Below are positions 8,312 to 16,301 of a DNA stretch of 64,000 nucleotides, one piece after another. Both the position numbers and the translations under genes were made by a program. The stretch's first letter is position 1; every line of letters begins with the position of its first letter. Under the pieces are notes generated by a model that was not told the DNA's origin, made no database searches, and saw nothing but the letters and a program-made list of their open reading frames with translations. Source of the DNA: Gymnodinialimonas sp. 202GB13-11 (GTDB lineage: Bacteria > Pseudomonadota > Alphaproteobacteria > Rhodobacterales > Rhodobacteraceae); the NCBI RefSeq assembly GCF_040932485.1, contig NZ_JBFRBH010000001.1, positions 1,116,001-1,180,000 of the forward strand. Direction: 5' to 3'.

Positions 8312-8733
8312 GGGGAGGCAAGGCCCGCCGAAAACATGGCCAGCCGCTGCCCGGTCCGTTCCCAGCCGAGGCTCGTGTAGAACCCTTCGGCCATGTCGGT
8401 CGGGTCGGCGACAACCCAGATTTCGGTACAGGCGAGGGTGAGCGCGTGCTCAGAGAGGCGCTGGATAAGGTCCGTTGCAATACCGCGTCTGCGGAACGGC
8501 TCGGCCACGCCAAGCTCGTTGATCCACATCTGCGGCGGTTTGTCGGGGTGGTGGTAGTGCATGCCGGTGATCATGCCGACCACCTGACCATCAAAAACCG
8601 CGACGGCCATGTGAAGGCGTGGATCCGCCAAATAGCTGTGCAGAAGGTCGGGTTGCGGAGGGGCGTCAAAAACGTCCTCGTGCAAATTTTCAAACAGGGG
8701 CGCATCGTTTGGCCCGGTCAGGATAATCTGCAT
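8308..8733 (-). CDS. GNAT-family N-acetyltransferase, AAC(3)-I-like
   Basis: 141 residues from the ATG at 8733 (MQIILTGPND); an in-frame Met 17 codons earlier is less likely. The acetyl-CoA loop is RRRGIATDLI, preceded by INELGVAEPF and followed by IWVVADPTDMAEGFYTSLGW, the order seen in the AAC(3)-I subgroup of GNAT enzymes. Resistance activity cannot be inferred; many chromosomal homologues have other substrates. Coupled by a 4-base overlap to the EamA gene downstream. Confidence 0.8.
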   Translation of the reverse strand: MQIILTGPNDAPLFENLHEDVFDAPPQPDLLHSYLADPRLHMAVAVFDGQVVGMITGMHYHHPDKPPQMWINELGVAEPFRRRGIATDLIQRLSEHALTLACTEIWVVADPTDMAEGFYTSLGWERTGQRLAMFSAGLASP

Positions 8734-8801
8734 GTCCGCCCCAATGAAAAAGCCCGCGCCGGGACATTCCCGCGCGGACTTCATGTTAGGCTTGGTCTGG
8801 C

Positions 8802-9509
8802 TCAGGCGCCAGCGGCCAGCTGGTTGTGCTTGCGGGCTACGAACTGCTTCGCGGTTTCAACGGCGACTGCGGCGTCCCGGCAATAGGCGTCTGCGCCGAT
8901 GGCTTTACCGAATTCCTCGTTCAGGGGCGCACCGCCTACCAGGACGATGTAATCGTCGCGGATGCCCTGCTCGACCATCGTATCGATCACGACCTTCATG
9001 TAGGGCATGGTCGTGGTCAAAAGTGCGGACATGCCGAGGATGTCTGGGCCTTCAGCCTCAAGCGCCTCCAGATAGGCTTCGACCGCGTTGTTGATGCCGA
9101 GGTCCACAACCTCAAAGCCTGCGCCTTCCATCATCATCGACACAAGGTTCTTGCCGATGTCGTGAATGTCGCCTTTGACGGTGCCGATCACCATCTTGCC
9201 CACACGGGGCGCTCCCGTTTCGGCCAGCAGGGGCTTCAGGATGGCCATGCCGCCTTTCATGGCGTTGGCGGCCATCAAAACCTCTGGCACGAACAGGATT
9301 CCGTCGCGGAAATCATTACCAACGATGGTCATGCCGCCCACCAGCGCTTCGGTGAGAACGCGGTAGGGTTCCCAGCCGCGCTCCAGCAGGATGTTCACGC
9401 CTTCTTCGATCTCCTCCTTGAGGCCATCGTAGAGGTCGTCGAACATCTGGGCGACGAGGTCTTCGTCGTTGAGTTCGGACAGGACGATATCGTCTTCTTC
9501 GTCAGACAT
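8802..9509 (-). CDS. corrinoid (B12)-binding protein, probable cobalamin module of a split methionine synthase
   Basis: 235 residues from the ATG at 9509, with GGAGAAG as ribosome site. An acidic leader is followed by a four-helix cap domain (about residues 15-98) and a Rossmann-like B12 domain (about 103-228). The base-off signature GDIHDIG has Asp114, His116 (the cobalt ligand) and Gly119, followed by SALLTTT and VGGAP. This equals the middle part of MetH or an MtbC/MttC-type corrinoid protein. The homocysteine methyltransferase 1.5 kb away supports the methionine-synthase reading; a demethylating methyltransferase system is the alternative. Confidence 0.88.
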   Translation of the reverse strand: MSDEEDDIVLSELNDEDLVAQMFDDLYDGLKEEIEEGVNILLERGWEPYRVLTEALVGGMTIVGNDFRDGILFVPEVLMAANAMKGGMAILKPLLAETGAPRVGKMVIGTVKGDIHDIGKNLVSMMMEGAGFEVVDLGINNAVEAYLEALEAEGPDILGMSALLTTTMPYMKVVIDTMVEQGIRDDYIVLVGGAPLNEEFGKAIGADAYCRDAAVAVETAKQFVARKHNQLAAGA

Positions 9510-9637
9510 GGGGCTTCTCCATGACAGGTCCGGGACGCACGCGGACCGGGGGCTTTTGAGAATTGGTAATCTTTTCCGGGCGCTGGACATGGCGAATTGC
9601 GACATGGGGCGTCTGCGCCGCGACCTGCCTTGCGAAT

Positions 9638-9652
9638 GTTCTATTTTTGTTC
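9638..9652. promoter_or_regulatory. LexA (SOS) box
   Basis: GTTC-TATTTTT-GTTC is a perfect match to the alphaproteobacterial LexA operator GTTC-N7-GTTC, with an A/T-only spacer as in strong sites. It ends 11 bases before the radical-SAM start codon and 129 bases from the divergent B12-binding gene. The first gene is the likelier target. One or two chance matches of this pattern are expected in 64 kb, but few would fall in a promoter. Confidence 0.75.
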
Positions 9653-9663
9653 CATGTTTGGGC

Positions 9664-10737
9664 ATGGCATTCCCGAACCCATCCAGACCTGCCGGGCGCG
9701 CGGCGCTGAGCAATGATGTCGGCCGGTTTGAGCGGCACGTACGGGAGGAGGTGGATGACGGGTGGGATATTGTAGAAGAAGCCAGCCCCCTGCGGACCGA
9801 AGTGACGGAGGAGGTGCCGCGGTCGGTGATCACCAAGAACACCTCGCCCGACATTTCGTTCGACCGCTCCATCAACCCGTATCGCGGGTGTGAACATGGC
9901 TGCATCTACTGCTTTGCGCGCCCAACCCACGCCTATCTGGGCCTGTCGCCAGGATTGGATTTCGAGACGCAGCTGATCGCGCGGCCCGAAGCCCCGCGTG
10001 TGCTGGAGGCCGAGTTGCGGCGCAAAAACTATCGGTGCGATGTGATCGCCATCGGCACGAACACCGATGCCTACCAGCCGATTGAGAAAGAGCGCCGCGT
10101 GATGCGGGGGATTCTTGAGGTTTTGCAACGGTTTCGCCACCCGGTCGGGATCGCCACCAAAGGCACCTTGGTTGAGCGGGACGCCGACATTTTGGGCGAG
10201 ATGGGGCAGGCGGGGCTGGCGCGTGTCGGAATGTCCGTCACGACATTGCAACCCGATCTGGCCCGCAAGATGGAGCCGCGCGTGCCGTCGCCCGCGCGTA
10301 GGTTGCAGGCGATTGGGCGGCTCAGCAAGGCAGGTATTCCGGTGAGCGTGATGGTCTCGCCTATCATTCCGGGGCTGACCGATCATGAGATCGAAGGAAT
10401 TGTCACCGCCGCGCGCGATGCGGGAGCGGTTGCAGCGAGCATGATCCCCCTGCGCCTGCCGCTTGAAGTCTCGCAGCTGTGGCAGGATTGGCTTGCCGAG
10501 TATTACCCTGAGCGGGTCGGTCGTGTGATGTCGAAGCTGCGCGATATGCATGGCGGAAAAGACTACGACGCCGAGTTCGGGAAGCGGATGCGGGGAGAAG
10601 GGATCTGGGCCGATCTTCTGCAACAACGTTTTTCGCGCGCTGTGCGGGCGGCTGGAATGGCTGAAAAGCTTCCGCCGCTGCGCACCGATCTGTTTGAGGT
10701 GCCGCTGGCGAACGGCGATCAATTGGCGCTGTTCTGA
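9664..10737 (+). CDS. PA0069-family radical SAM protein, spore-photoproduct-lyase-like, probably SOS-induced
   Basis: 357 residues from the ATG at 9664. The radical-SAM cluster motif CxxxCxxC is Cys76/Cys80/Cys83 in the context GCEHGCIYCFAR. The PA0069 family, related to the spore photoproduct lyase SplB group, has this motif together with the upstream NPYRG and the later IGTNTDAYQP, ATKGTLVERD and VMVSPIIPGL segments. Biochemical role unestablished. Starts further upstream would overlap the divergent gene. A LexA box immediately before the start suggests induction by DNA damage. No clear ribosome site is visible, so the exact start is uncertain. Confidence 0.85.
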   Translation: MAFPNPSRPAGRAALSNDVGRFERHVREEVDDGWDIVEEASPLRTEVTEEVPRSVITKNTSPDISFDRSINPYRGCEHGCIYCFARPTHAYLGLSPGLDFETQLIARPEAPRVLEAELRRKNYRCDVIAIGTNTDAYQPIEKERRVMRGILEVLQRFRHPVGIATKGTLVERDADILGEMGQAGLARVGMSVTTLQPDLARKMEPRVPSPARRLQAIGRLSKAGIPVSVMVSPIIPGLTDHEIEGIVTAARDAGAVAASMIPLRLPLEVSQLWQDWLAEYYPERVGRVMSKLRDMHGGKDYDAEFGKRMRGEGIWADLLQQRFSRAVRAAGMAEKLPPLRTDLFEVPLANGDQLALF

Positions 10738-10741
10738 TAGT

Positions 10742-10981
10742 TTATCGGTCATTCTTCTTAGACGATTTCGCAAAGAACGCGATGACGAAGAACGCGAGCG
10801 TGATGGCGCCCGGGATCAAAACCATGAATTGAAGGTCTTCGGAATTAAGCTCCCATGGTGCCGGTGTCGTGCAGTTGCCCGAAACGCTCCCAAAGGCACA
10901 TGCCATGGAGGCGATGAACTGATACCATAGGAACCAAGCCACGAGAGACAGGCAGCCAAGAATGATGAAGAGTGATCGCAT
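10742..10981 (-). CDS. small two-helix membrane protein
   Basis: 79 residues from the ATG at 10981 (MRSLFIILG). Two hydrophobic helices (about residues 3-24 and 50-72) flank a loop with two cysteines, and the tail is basic (KSSKKNDR). It starts 16 bases after the homocysteine methyltransferase stop, so it may be the last gene of that transcript, and ends 4 bases from the convergent radical-SAM gene. No recognisable family; no strong ribosome site. Confidence 0.55.
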   Translation of the reverse strand: MRSLFIILGCLSLVAWFLWYQFIASMACAFGSVSGNCTTPAPWELNSEDLQFMVLIPGAITLAFFVIAFFAKSSKKNDR

Positions 10982-10997
10982 GAGAGGCGTGCTTAAA

Positions 10998-12017
10998 TCA
11001 TGCACGGGCGCGGCGGCGACCCCGGCGTTCCCGTACCGGCCCGGCATTGGCTTCCGTGCCATCCACGTCTGATGAAAAGCCACCAAGCGCTGCTGCTATC
11101 ACCTCAAGGCTCGGGCGGTCGCCGCGTGGTGTCGTCTCCAACGCGCGGCGCATCTGGGTCAGATGTTCAGGGGTCGTGCCGCAGCATCCGCCGATGATCG
11201 TGGCGCCCGCATCCCGGGCCAGGCAGGCATAGTGTGCCATCAATTCGGGCGTGCCGTCGTAGTGGATATGACCATCGACGTATTTCGGGATGCCCGCATT
11301 GCCTTTGGCGATGATCGGACGCTCCGTCCCGCTTGCGGCAAAGCCAAGGACGGTACGCAGCAGATCGGACGCGCCGACACCACAATTTGCACCGAATGCC
11401 ACAGGCTTATGGTCCAGCCGCTCAACCATCGTGGCCATCGCGGCGGAGGTCAGGCCCATCATGGTGCGGCCTGCCGTGTCAAAGCTCATCGTGCCGCAGA
11501 AAGGCATTCCGGCCAGCTTGGCAGCCTCGGCAGCGGCCTTGTATTCCTCAGGTGCGCTGATCGTCTCGACCCACAGGACATCTGCGCCGCCTGCTTTCAG
11601 GCCCTCAGCCTGTTCGTGGAACATCTCAACGGCCAATTCATGGGTGAGCGCGCCCATCGGGGCCATGATCTCTCCGGTCGGCCCAACCGAGCCTGCAACG
11701 ATGACCGGGCGGCCCACTGTATCAGCAACCTCGCGGCCAATCTCGGCCCCGGCCTTGTTCAACTCAAACACGCGGTTCTGCGCGTCGTGCAGCTTGAGGC
11801 GGGCTGCCGTGCCGCCGAAAGTGTTGGTCAGGAAGAGGTCAGAGCCCGCATCAACTGCGCCCTGATAGAGTTTGGCGATGCGATCCGGATGGTCGATGTT
11901 CCAAAGCTCAGGCGCGTCGCCGGATTGCAGTCCCATGTTGAACAACGTCGTACCTGTTGCGCCATCGGCAAGCAGCCAATCGCGGGATTGCAAAAGGCGG
12001 GAAAGGGGGTCGGACAT
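10998..12017 (-). CDS. homocysteine S-methyltransferase family protein, probable homocysteine module of a split methionine synthase
   Basis: 339 residues. This is the zinc-dependent methyltransferase barrel that activates homocysteine as acceptor. Zinc ligands are Cys212 (GANCGVG) and the pair Cys278-Cys279 (GGCCGT), the pattern of MetH module 1 and of betaine-homocysteine methyltransferase, with which automated annotation often confuses it. The N-terminal DGATGTTL motif is present. The protein stops after this module and a basic tail (RRGRRRARA), so folate and cobalamin modules must come from other proteins. The corrinoid protein at 8802-9509 is the obvious partner. Confidence 0.88.
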   Translation of the reverse strand: MSDPLSRLLQSRDWLLADGATGTTLFNMGLQSGDAPELWNIDHPDRIAKLYQGAVDAGSDLFLTNTFGGTAARLKLHDAQNRVFELNKAGAEIGREVADTVGRPVIVAGSVGPTGEIMAPMGALTHELAVEMFHEQAEGLKAGGADVLWVETISAPEEYKAAAEAAKLAGMPFCGTMSFDTAGRTMMGLTSAAMATMVERLDHKPVAFGANCGVGASDLLRTVLGFAASGTERPIIAKGNAGIPKYVDGHIHYDGTPELMAHYACLARDAGATIIGGCCGTTPEHLTQMRRALETTPRGDRPSLEVIAAALGGFSSDVDGTEANAGPVRERRGRRRARA

Positions 12018-12113
12018 GAGAAGGCCTTGTTTTACGCGCGTGTGGGGGCGGTGTGCCTGCGGGCCGCATTATGAGCAAGGCGGAAAATCTGCATGATTTT
12101 CATGAGGCAGATT

Positions 12114-12145
12114 CAACAAAGGCGGGCGCCGAACCGGGCCCGCCT
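12114..12145 (-). terminator. rho-independent terminator after the zeta-subunit gene
   Basis: Arms AGGCGGGC (12120-12127) and GCCCGCCT (12138-12145) form an 8-bp stem with a 10-base loop. Read on the minus strand the stem is followed by TTTGTT. It separates the ATPase zeta gene from the homocysteine methyltransferase gene, which therefore needs its own promoter in the next ~100 bases. Confidence 0.75.
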
Positions 12146-12180
12146 CGTAATGAGGTCTGTGTGTTCAGGAAAAGAAGTGC

Positions 12181-12495
12181 TTAGACTTCGTCCATCAACT
12201 GCGCTTTGGCCACCGGCATCAGCGCCTCGTATTTCGCGCGAACGTCCGCCTCGGGCAGCTTGCCGTCCAGATCTCCAAGGACCTTGCGCATCACGTCCTC
12301 ATGGCCAGCCTCCTCGAAATCGGCTTTCACGACTTCGGCGGCGTAGGCGTTTGCATCATCGCCGGATTTGCCAAGTGCTTCGGCGACCCAAAGGCCCATC
12401 AGTTTGTTGCGGCGTGCTTCGGCCTTGAACTGCATCTCGGCGTCATGGGCGAACTTGTTTTCAAAGGCATCTGCGCGGTCGTCAAAGCCGGACAT
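12181..12495 (-). CDS. F1-ATPase inhibitor zeta subunit (DUF1476)
   Basis: 104 residues beginning MSGFDDRADAFENKFAHDAE, the hallmark of the alphaproteobacterial zeta protein first characterised in Paracoccus denitrificans. The N-terminal helix inserts in F1 and blocks ATP hydrolysis. The rest is a four-helix bundle (LMGLWVAEALGKSGDDANAYA, VVKADFEEAG, DVMRKVLGDL), and length fits. It is divergent from purC, a neighbourhood common in this order. Confidence 0.93.
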   Translation of the reverse strand: MSGFDDRADAFENKFAHDAEMQFKAEARRNKLMGLWVAEALGKSGDDANAYAAEVVKADFEEAGHEDVMRKVLGDLDGKLPEADVRAKYEALMPVAKAQLMDEV

Positions 12496-12666
12496 GGACT
12501 GTCTCCACTATGGGGTTGTTGCGTTTCGCCCGACCTTATCCCCCCGCGCCAGAGGGCCGCAAGCCGAACCCTGCGCGCGTGCTTGCGACACAAAGCGCGA
12601 TGACCTATAGCCAGCCCATAATTGCGTGGGCGCAGATAGCTCGCGCCACCTGATGGGACAGCATCC

Positions 12667-13428
12667 ATGGCACGCCGCAAAAAGGTCTACGAGGGTAAGG
12701 CCAAGGTCCTTTACGAAGGCCCTGAACCCGGAACTCTGGTGCAGTATTTCAAGGACGACGCGACTGCCTTCAACGCCGAGAAACGCGATGTGATTGACGG
12801 CAAGGGCGTGTTGAACAACCGCCTGAGTGAGTTTTTCATGAACGGGCTGACCGCGATCGGGGTGCCGAACCACTTCATCAAACGCATCAACATGCGTGAG
12901 CAGTTGATCCGCGCGGTTGAGATTATTCCTCTGGAAGTTGTGGTGCGGAACACTGCTGCAGGCTCAATCTGCCCACGGCTGGGGATCGAGGAAGGCACGC
13001 CGATGCCGCGCCCGATCGTCGAGTTTTACTTGAAGAACGATGATCTTGGCGATCCGATTGTCAGCGAAGAGCATATCATCGCGTTCCAGTGGGCCAGCCA
13101 GCAGGACATGGACGATATGGTTAGCCTCGCTCTGCGCGTGAATGATTTCATGAGTGGTCTGATGCTGGGTGTCGGGATCAAGCTGGTCGATTTCAAAATC
13201 GAGATCGGCCGGATCTGGGACGGCGACTTCATGCGCCTGATCGTGGCCGATGAGATCAGCCCCGATAGCTGTCGTCTTTGGGATATCGAGACGGGCCGCA
13301 AGCTCGACAAGGATGTGTTCCGCCGCGATCTGGGTGATCTGGCGGATGCCTATACGGAAGTGGCGCGGCGCCTTGGCGTGATGCCGCAAGGCCCGTCTGG
13401 CGTGTCGAAGCCGACGCTTATCAACTGA
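12667..13428 (+). CDS. purC: phosphoribosylaminoimidazole-succinocarboxamide synthase
   Basis: 253 residues. PurC (SAICAR synthase) joins CAIR and aspartate with ATP in step eight of purine synthesis. The N-terminal [14 protein letters not shown]-binding strand, the central VVRNTAAGS segment, and the [12 protein letters not shown] signature are all present, and the length is standard. It is followed by purS and purQ on the same strand. The upstream 171 bases are shared with the divergent zeta-subunit gene and hold its promoter. Confidence 0.97.
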   Translation: MARRKKVYEGKAKVLYEGPEPGTLVQYFKDDATAFNAEKRDVIDGKGVLNNRLSEFFMNGLTAIGVPNHFIKRINMREQLIRAVEIIPLEVVVRNTAAGSICPRLGIEEGTPMPRPIVEFYLKNDDLGDPIVSEEHIIAFQWASQQDMDDMVSLALRVNDFMSGLMLGVGIKLVDFKIEIGRIWDGDFMRLIVADEISPDSCRLWDIETGRKLDKDVFRRDLGDLADAYTEVARRLGVMPQGPSGVSKPTLIN

Positions 13429-13489
13429 AACGCCGCGTCCGGGGCGGGCGTGGGATGTGCATATTTTTGGAACAAAGAGGGCAGGGGCG

Positions 13490-13723
13490 ATGAAAGCTGT
13501 CGTGACCGTGATGCTGAAACAGGGCGTTCTGGACCCGCAGGGTGAGGCCGTGAAATCGGCCCTTGGCTCCATGGGGTTTGACGGTGTTGGCGGCGTGCGT
13601 CAGGGAAAGGTGATCGAACTGGACCTGGCTGATGGCACGACCGAAGCGCAGGTGACAGAGATGTGCGAAAAGCTGCTCGCGAACACCGTCATCGAAAGCT
13701 ACCGGGTGGAGATGGGCGCGTGA
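13490..13723 (+). CDS. purS: phosphoribosylformylglycinamidine synthase subunit PurS
   Basis: 77 residues from the ATG at 13490, preceded by GCAGGGGCG; a further in-frame Met at 13457 lacks such a site. PurS is the small structural subunit of the three-part FGAM synthase (PurLSQ) that channels ammonia from PurQ to PurL. The MLKQGVLDPQGEAVKSAL motif is diagnostic. It overlaps purQ by 4 bases; purL is not in this window. Confidence 0.95.
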   Translation: MKAVVTVMLKQGVLDPQGEAVKSALGSMGFDGVGGVRQGKVIELDLADGTTEAQVTEMCEKLLANTVIESYRVEMGA

Positions 13724-14388
13724 AGGCGGCGGTTCTTCAATTCCCCGGCTCCAATTGCGACCGCGATATGGTCGAAGGCTTCCGAAAGGCGGGGTTCGCG
13801 GCCAGCCAGGTCTGGCACAAGGAAACCACGTTGCCGGACGGGATTGACGTGGTCGGCGTGCCGGGCGGTTTTTCCTACGGCGACTACCTGCGCTGTGGTG
13901 CCATTGCCGCGCAATCGCCGATCATGCGCGCCGTGGCAGACTTCGCGGCCAAGGGCGGGCACGTTCTGGGGGTCTGCAATGGCTTTCAGGTTCTGTGTGA
14001 GACGCGCCTTTTGCCGGGTGTTCTGATGCGCAATGCAGGGCTGAAATTCGTTTGCCGGGCGGAGCCGCTTGCTGTGGCCACAACCGACAGCCCGTTCACG
14101 AACGGTTATGGCGCAGATCAGACGGTTTCTGTGCCGATTGCCCACCATGACGGCAATTATCAGATCGATGATGAAGGTCTGGCCGCGTTGAAGGCCGAAG
14201 ATCGCATTGCCTTCACGTATCAGGATAATCCCAACGGCTCCCGCGCGGACATCGCCGGTGTCCTGAGTGAAAATCGCCGTGTGCTTGGCATGATGCCGCA
14301 TCCGGAACGTGCCGTGGAAGAAACGCAAGGCGGTACAGACGGCGCGCCGCTCTTCGCCGCGTTAGCGGGTGCGCTGGTCGCAGCATAA
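13720..14388 (+). CDS. purQ: phosphoribosylformylglycinamidine synthase subunit PurQ (glutaminase)
   Basis: 222 residues starting at the GTG at 13720, which overlaps the purS stop (GTGA); the earlier in-frame ATG lies inside purS and is unlikely. This class I glutamine amidotransferase has the nucleophile elbow VCNGFQVL and the catalytic HPE in MPHPERAVE. The start VKAAVLQFPGSNCDRD and the PGGFSYGDYLRCGAIA oxyanion segment are typical. It supplies ammonia for conversion of FGAR to FGAM. Confidence 0.96.
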   Translation: MKAAVLQFPGSNCDRDMVEGFRKAGFAASQVWHKETTLPDGIDVVGVPGGFSYGDYLRCGAIAAQSPIMRAVADFAAKGGHVLGVCNGFQVLCETRLLPGVLMRNAGLKFVCRAEPLAVATTDSPFTNGYGADQTVSVPIAHHDGNYQIDDEGLAALKAEDRIAFTYQDNPNGSRADIAGVLSENRRVLGMMPHPERAVEETQGGTDGAPLFAALAGALVAA

Positions 14389-14434
14389 CCCCATCGGCCT
14401 TGAGCGTTAGCGCTGTGCAGCCTACGCTCTGCCA

Positions 14435-16207
14435 ATGAGTGTGACGGAGCGTACCCCCGGGCCTCGGGGCCTTTCTCGCTGGCGGCCGTGGTATTTGCGC
14501 GGATTGCTGGTCGTTTTTCTAGTCGCTGCCGTCAGTGTCATTTGGATCTCAAACATCTGGCTGACGGAACGCTTCACGGAAACAACCCGCAACCGAGCCG
14601 AGCTTCGATTGGCGATCTATTCCGGATCTGTCCTGTCGGAGATTCAACGCCACCAGGTCGTGCCTTTGCTGCTAAGCCGCGACCCCTCGCTGATCCGGTC
14701 GCTGGAGGCGAATGACTACACGAACACGTCGCAATACCTGATCTCCTACGTGGAGGATATCGGCGCGGCCTCGATCCTGTTGCTGGACCGCGAAGGCCGT
14801 GTTGTGGCGGCCACGGACCGCGCCCGAATTGCTGAACGCCGCGACGCAGATCCTTTTTTCGTTGAGGCGACGCGCAGCTCAGACACTGTATTTACTTCGA
14901 ATGAACCGGAAACGGGCCGGTTCGATTTCACATTCTCCCGGTCCATCGAAAACGGCGATGGGTTGTTGGGCGTCATTCTGGTCGAAATCGACCTCGCCCG
15001 TCTTGTCGACCGCTGGCGCGGCACCTCGGAGGCCGTGTTCCTCGCCAACAGCACGGGCGAGATCATTTTGTCGACCGAGGCCCGTTGGCGCGGCCGGACC
15101 GAGGCAGAGGCAATGTCGCTGCGGACCCCGCCGAACGCCATTCAACGGGCGCTTGAGGCGACGGGGGATTGGGCCTTTGGCGATCCGGGCCCCAATTTCT
15201 TCGGCTCGGCCACCATCCGGCTGGAAAGCCGTATCCCGTTCCGCGGTTGGCGGATCGTGAGCTACACCGCCTATACGAGCGTGCGGGAGCGGGTGAATGG
15301 CGTCCTCGCGCTGGAGATCATGGGATTCGCACTGCTTCTGGCGGGCGGCTTCTATGTTTTGAGCCGCCGCGCCCGGATGCAAAGTGCTGTTCTGGCACGG
15401 GAATCGGCGGAACTGCGCCGCCTCAATGCAAGGCTACAGCGGGAAATTGCCGAGCGTCAGAAGGTCGAACGGACCCTTGAGGAGGCGGAACAGAGCCTTC
15501 AGCAGAGCCAGAAGCTTGCGGCCCTGGGTGAGATGTCTGCCGCGGTCTCCCACGAGCTGAACCAACCCCTTGCTGCCATGAAAACCTACCTCGCCGGCGC
15601 GCGGCTGTTGTTGCAGCGCAAACGGACGGAAGAGGCGGCCTCCAGCTTCCAGCGGATCGACGACCTGATCGAACGGATGGGCGCGATCACCAGGCAGCTG
15701 AAAAGCTATGCCAGAAAGGGCGGAGACGCCCTTGAGCCCGTGGATATGCGTGAGGCGCTGAAGGGCGCGCTGACCATGATGGAGCCGCAATTGCGGACCG
15801 ATACAGTGGAGATCACCCAAAGCCTTCCGCGTAAGCCAGCGATGGTCATGGCGGACCGGCTGCGGCTGGAGCAGGTCATCATCAACCTCCTGCGCAATGC
15901 ATTGGATGCGATGAAGGGGACTGAGCGACGGGAGTTGGACCTCATGATCGTGGAGGGAGACGAGGTCATGCTGTCGGTGCGTGACAGCGGAGACGGTATT
16001 GACGATCTGGAGGCTTTGTTCGAGCCATTCTACACAACGAAGAAACCCGGAGAGGGGGTTGGCCTCGGCCTCGCCATCTCATCTGGAATTGTAAAGGACC
16101 TCGGCGGACGTCTTTCTGCGCGCAACTCAGATCGCGCGGGCGCCGTGTTCGAGGTCAGGCTTCCGGCTTTGGCCGAGGGGCAGGGTGGTCAGACGGCTGC
16201 CGAGTGA
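14435..16207 (+). CDS. DctB-like sensor histidine kinase
   Basis: 590 residues. Membrane helix at about 22-42, periplasmic double-PDC-type sensor region at about 43-290, second helix at about 289-310, cytoplasmic coiled coil (about 312-360), then the HisKA domain with His373 in SHELNQPLAAMKTY and a HATPase domain (INLLRNALDAM, DSGDGI, GVGLGLAIS). This layout and the ALSHELNQP-type H-box are those of DctB, which senses C4-dicarboxylates in rhizobia; here the ligand is unknown. It pairs with the response regulator 94 bases downstream. A second DctB/DctD-like pair lies at 60-64 kb. Confidence 0.88.
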   Translation: MSVTERTPGPRGLSRWRPWYLRGLLVVFLVAAVSVIWISNIWLTERFTETTRNRAELRLAIYSGSVLSEIQRHQVVPLLLSRDPSLIRSLEANDYTNTSQYLISYVEDIGAASILLLDREGRVVAATDRARIAERRDADPFFVEATRSSDTVFTSNEPETGRFDFTFSRSIENGDGLLGVILVEIDLARLVDRWRGTSEAVFLANSTGEIILSTEARWRGRTEAEAMSLRTPPNAIQRALEATGDWAFGDPGPNFFGSATIRLESRIPFRGWRIVSYTAYTSVRERVNGVLALEIMGFALLLAGGFYVLSRRARMQSAVLARESAELRRLNARLQREIAERQKVERTLEEAEQSLQQSQKLAALGEMSAAVSHELNQPLAAMKTYLAGARLLLQRKRTEEAASSFQRIDDLIERMGAITRQLKSYARKGGDALEPVDMREALKGALTMMEPQLRTDTVEITQSLPRKPAMVMADRLRLEQVIINLLRNALDAMKGTERRELDLMIVEGDEVMLSVRDSGDGIDDLEALFEPFYTTKKPGEGVGLGLAISSGIVKDLGGRLSARNSDRAGAVFEVRLPALAEGQGGQTAAE

Positions 16208-16301
16208 TTGAGAGATGCCTGCGCCCCGGCACGCAAGGGGGCGCAGATTACCATTCCCCATTTTCGCATGGCGAGCGGGGCACTGAAAAAGGATCTGCGA
16301 C

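Noticed and set aside
9502-10773. 423-codon antisense frame over the radical SAM gene
   Set aside because: The radical SAM motifs on the plus strand are clear; the antisense frame has none.
10998-12017. Betaine-homocysteine methyltransferase
   Set aside because: Zinc motifs are shared by both families; the stand-alone corrinoid partner nearby favours a split MetH module, though betaine use is not excluded.
13469-13480. LexA site upstream of purS, and a similar one upstream of the amidase near 29450
   Set aside because: Only a single GAAC half-site (GGAACAAAGA) is present in each; the second half at 7-base spacing is missing.
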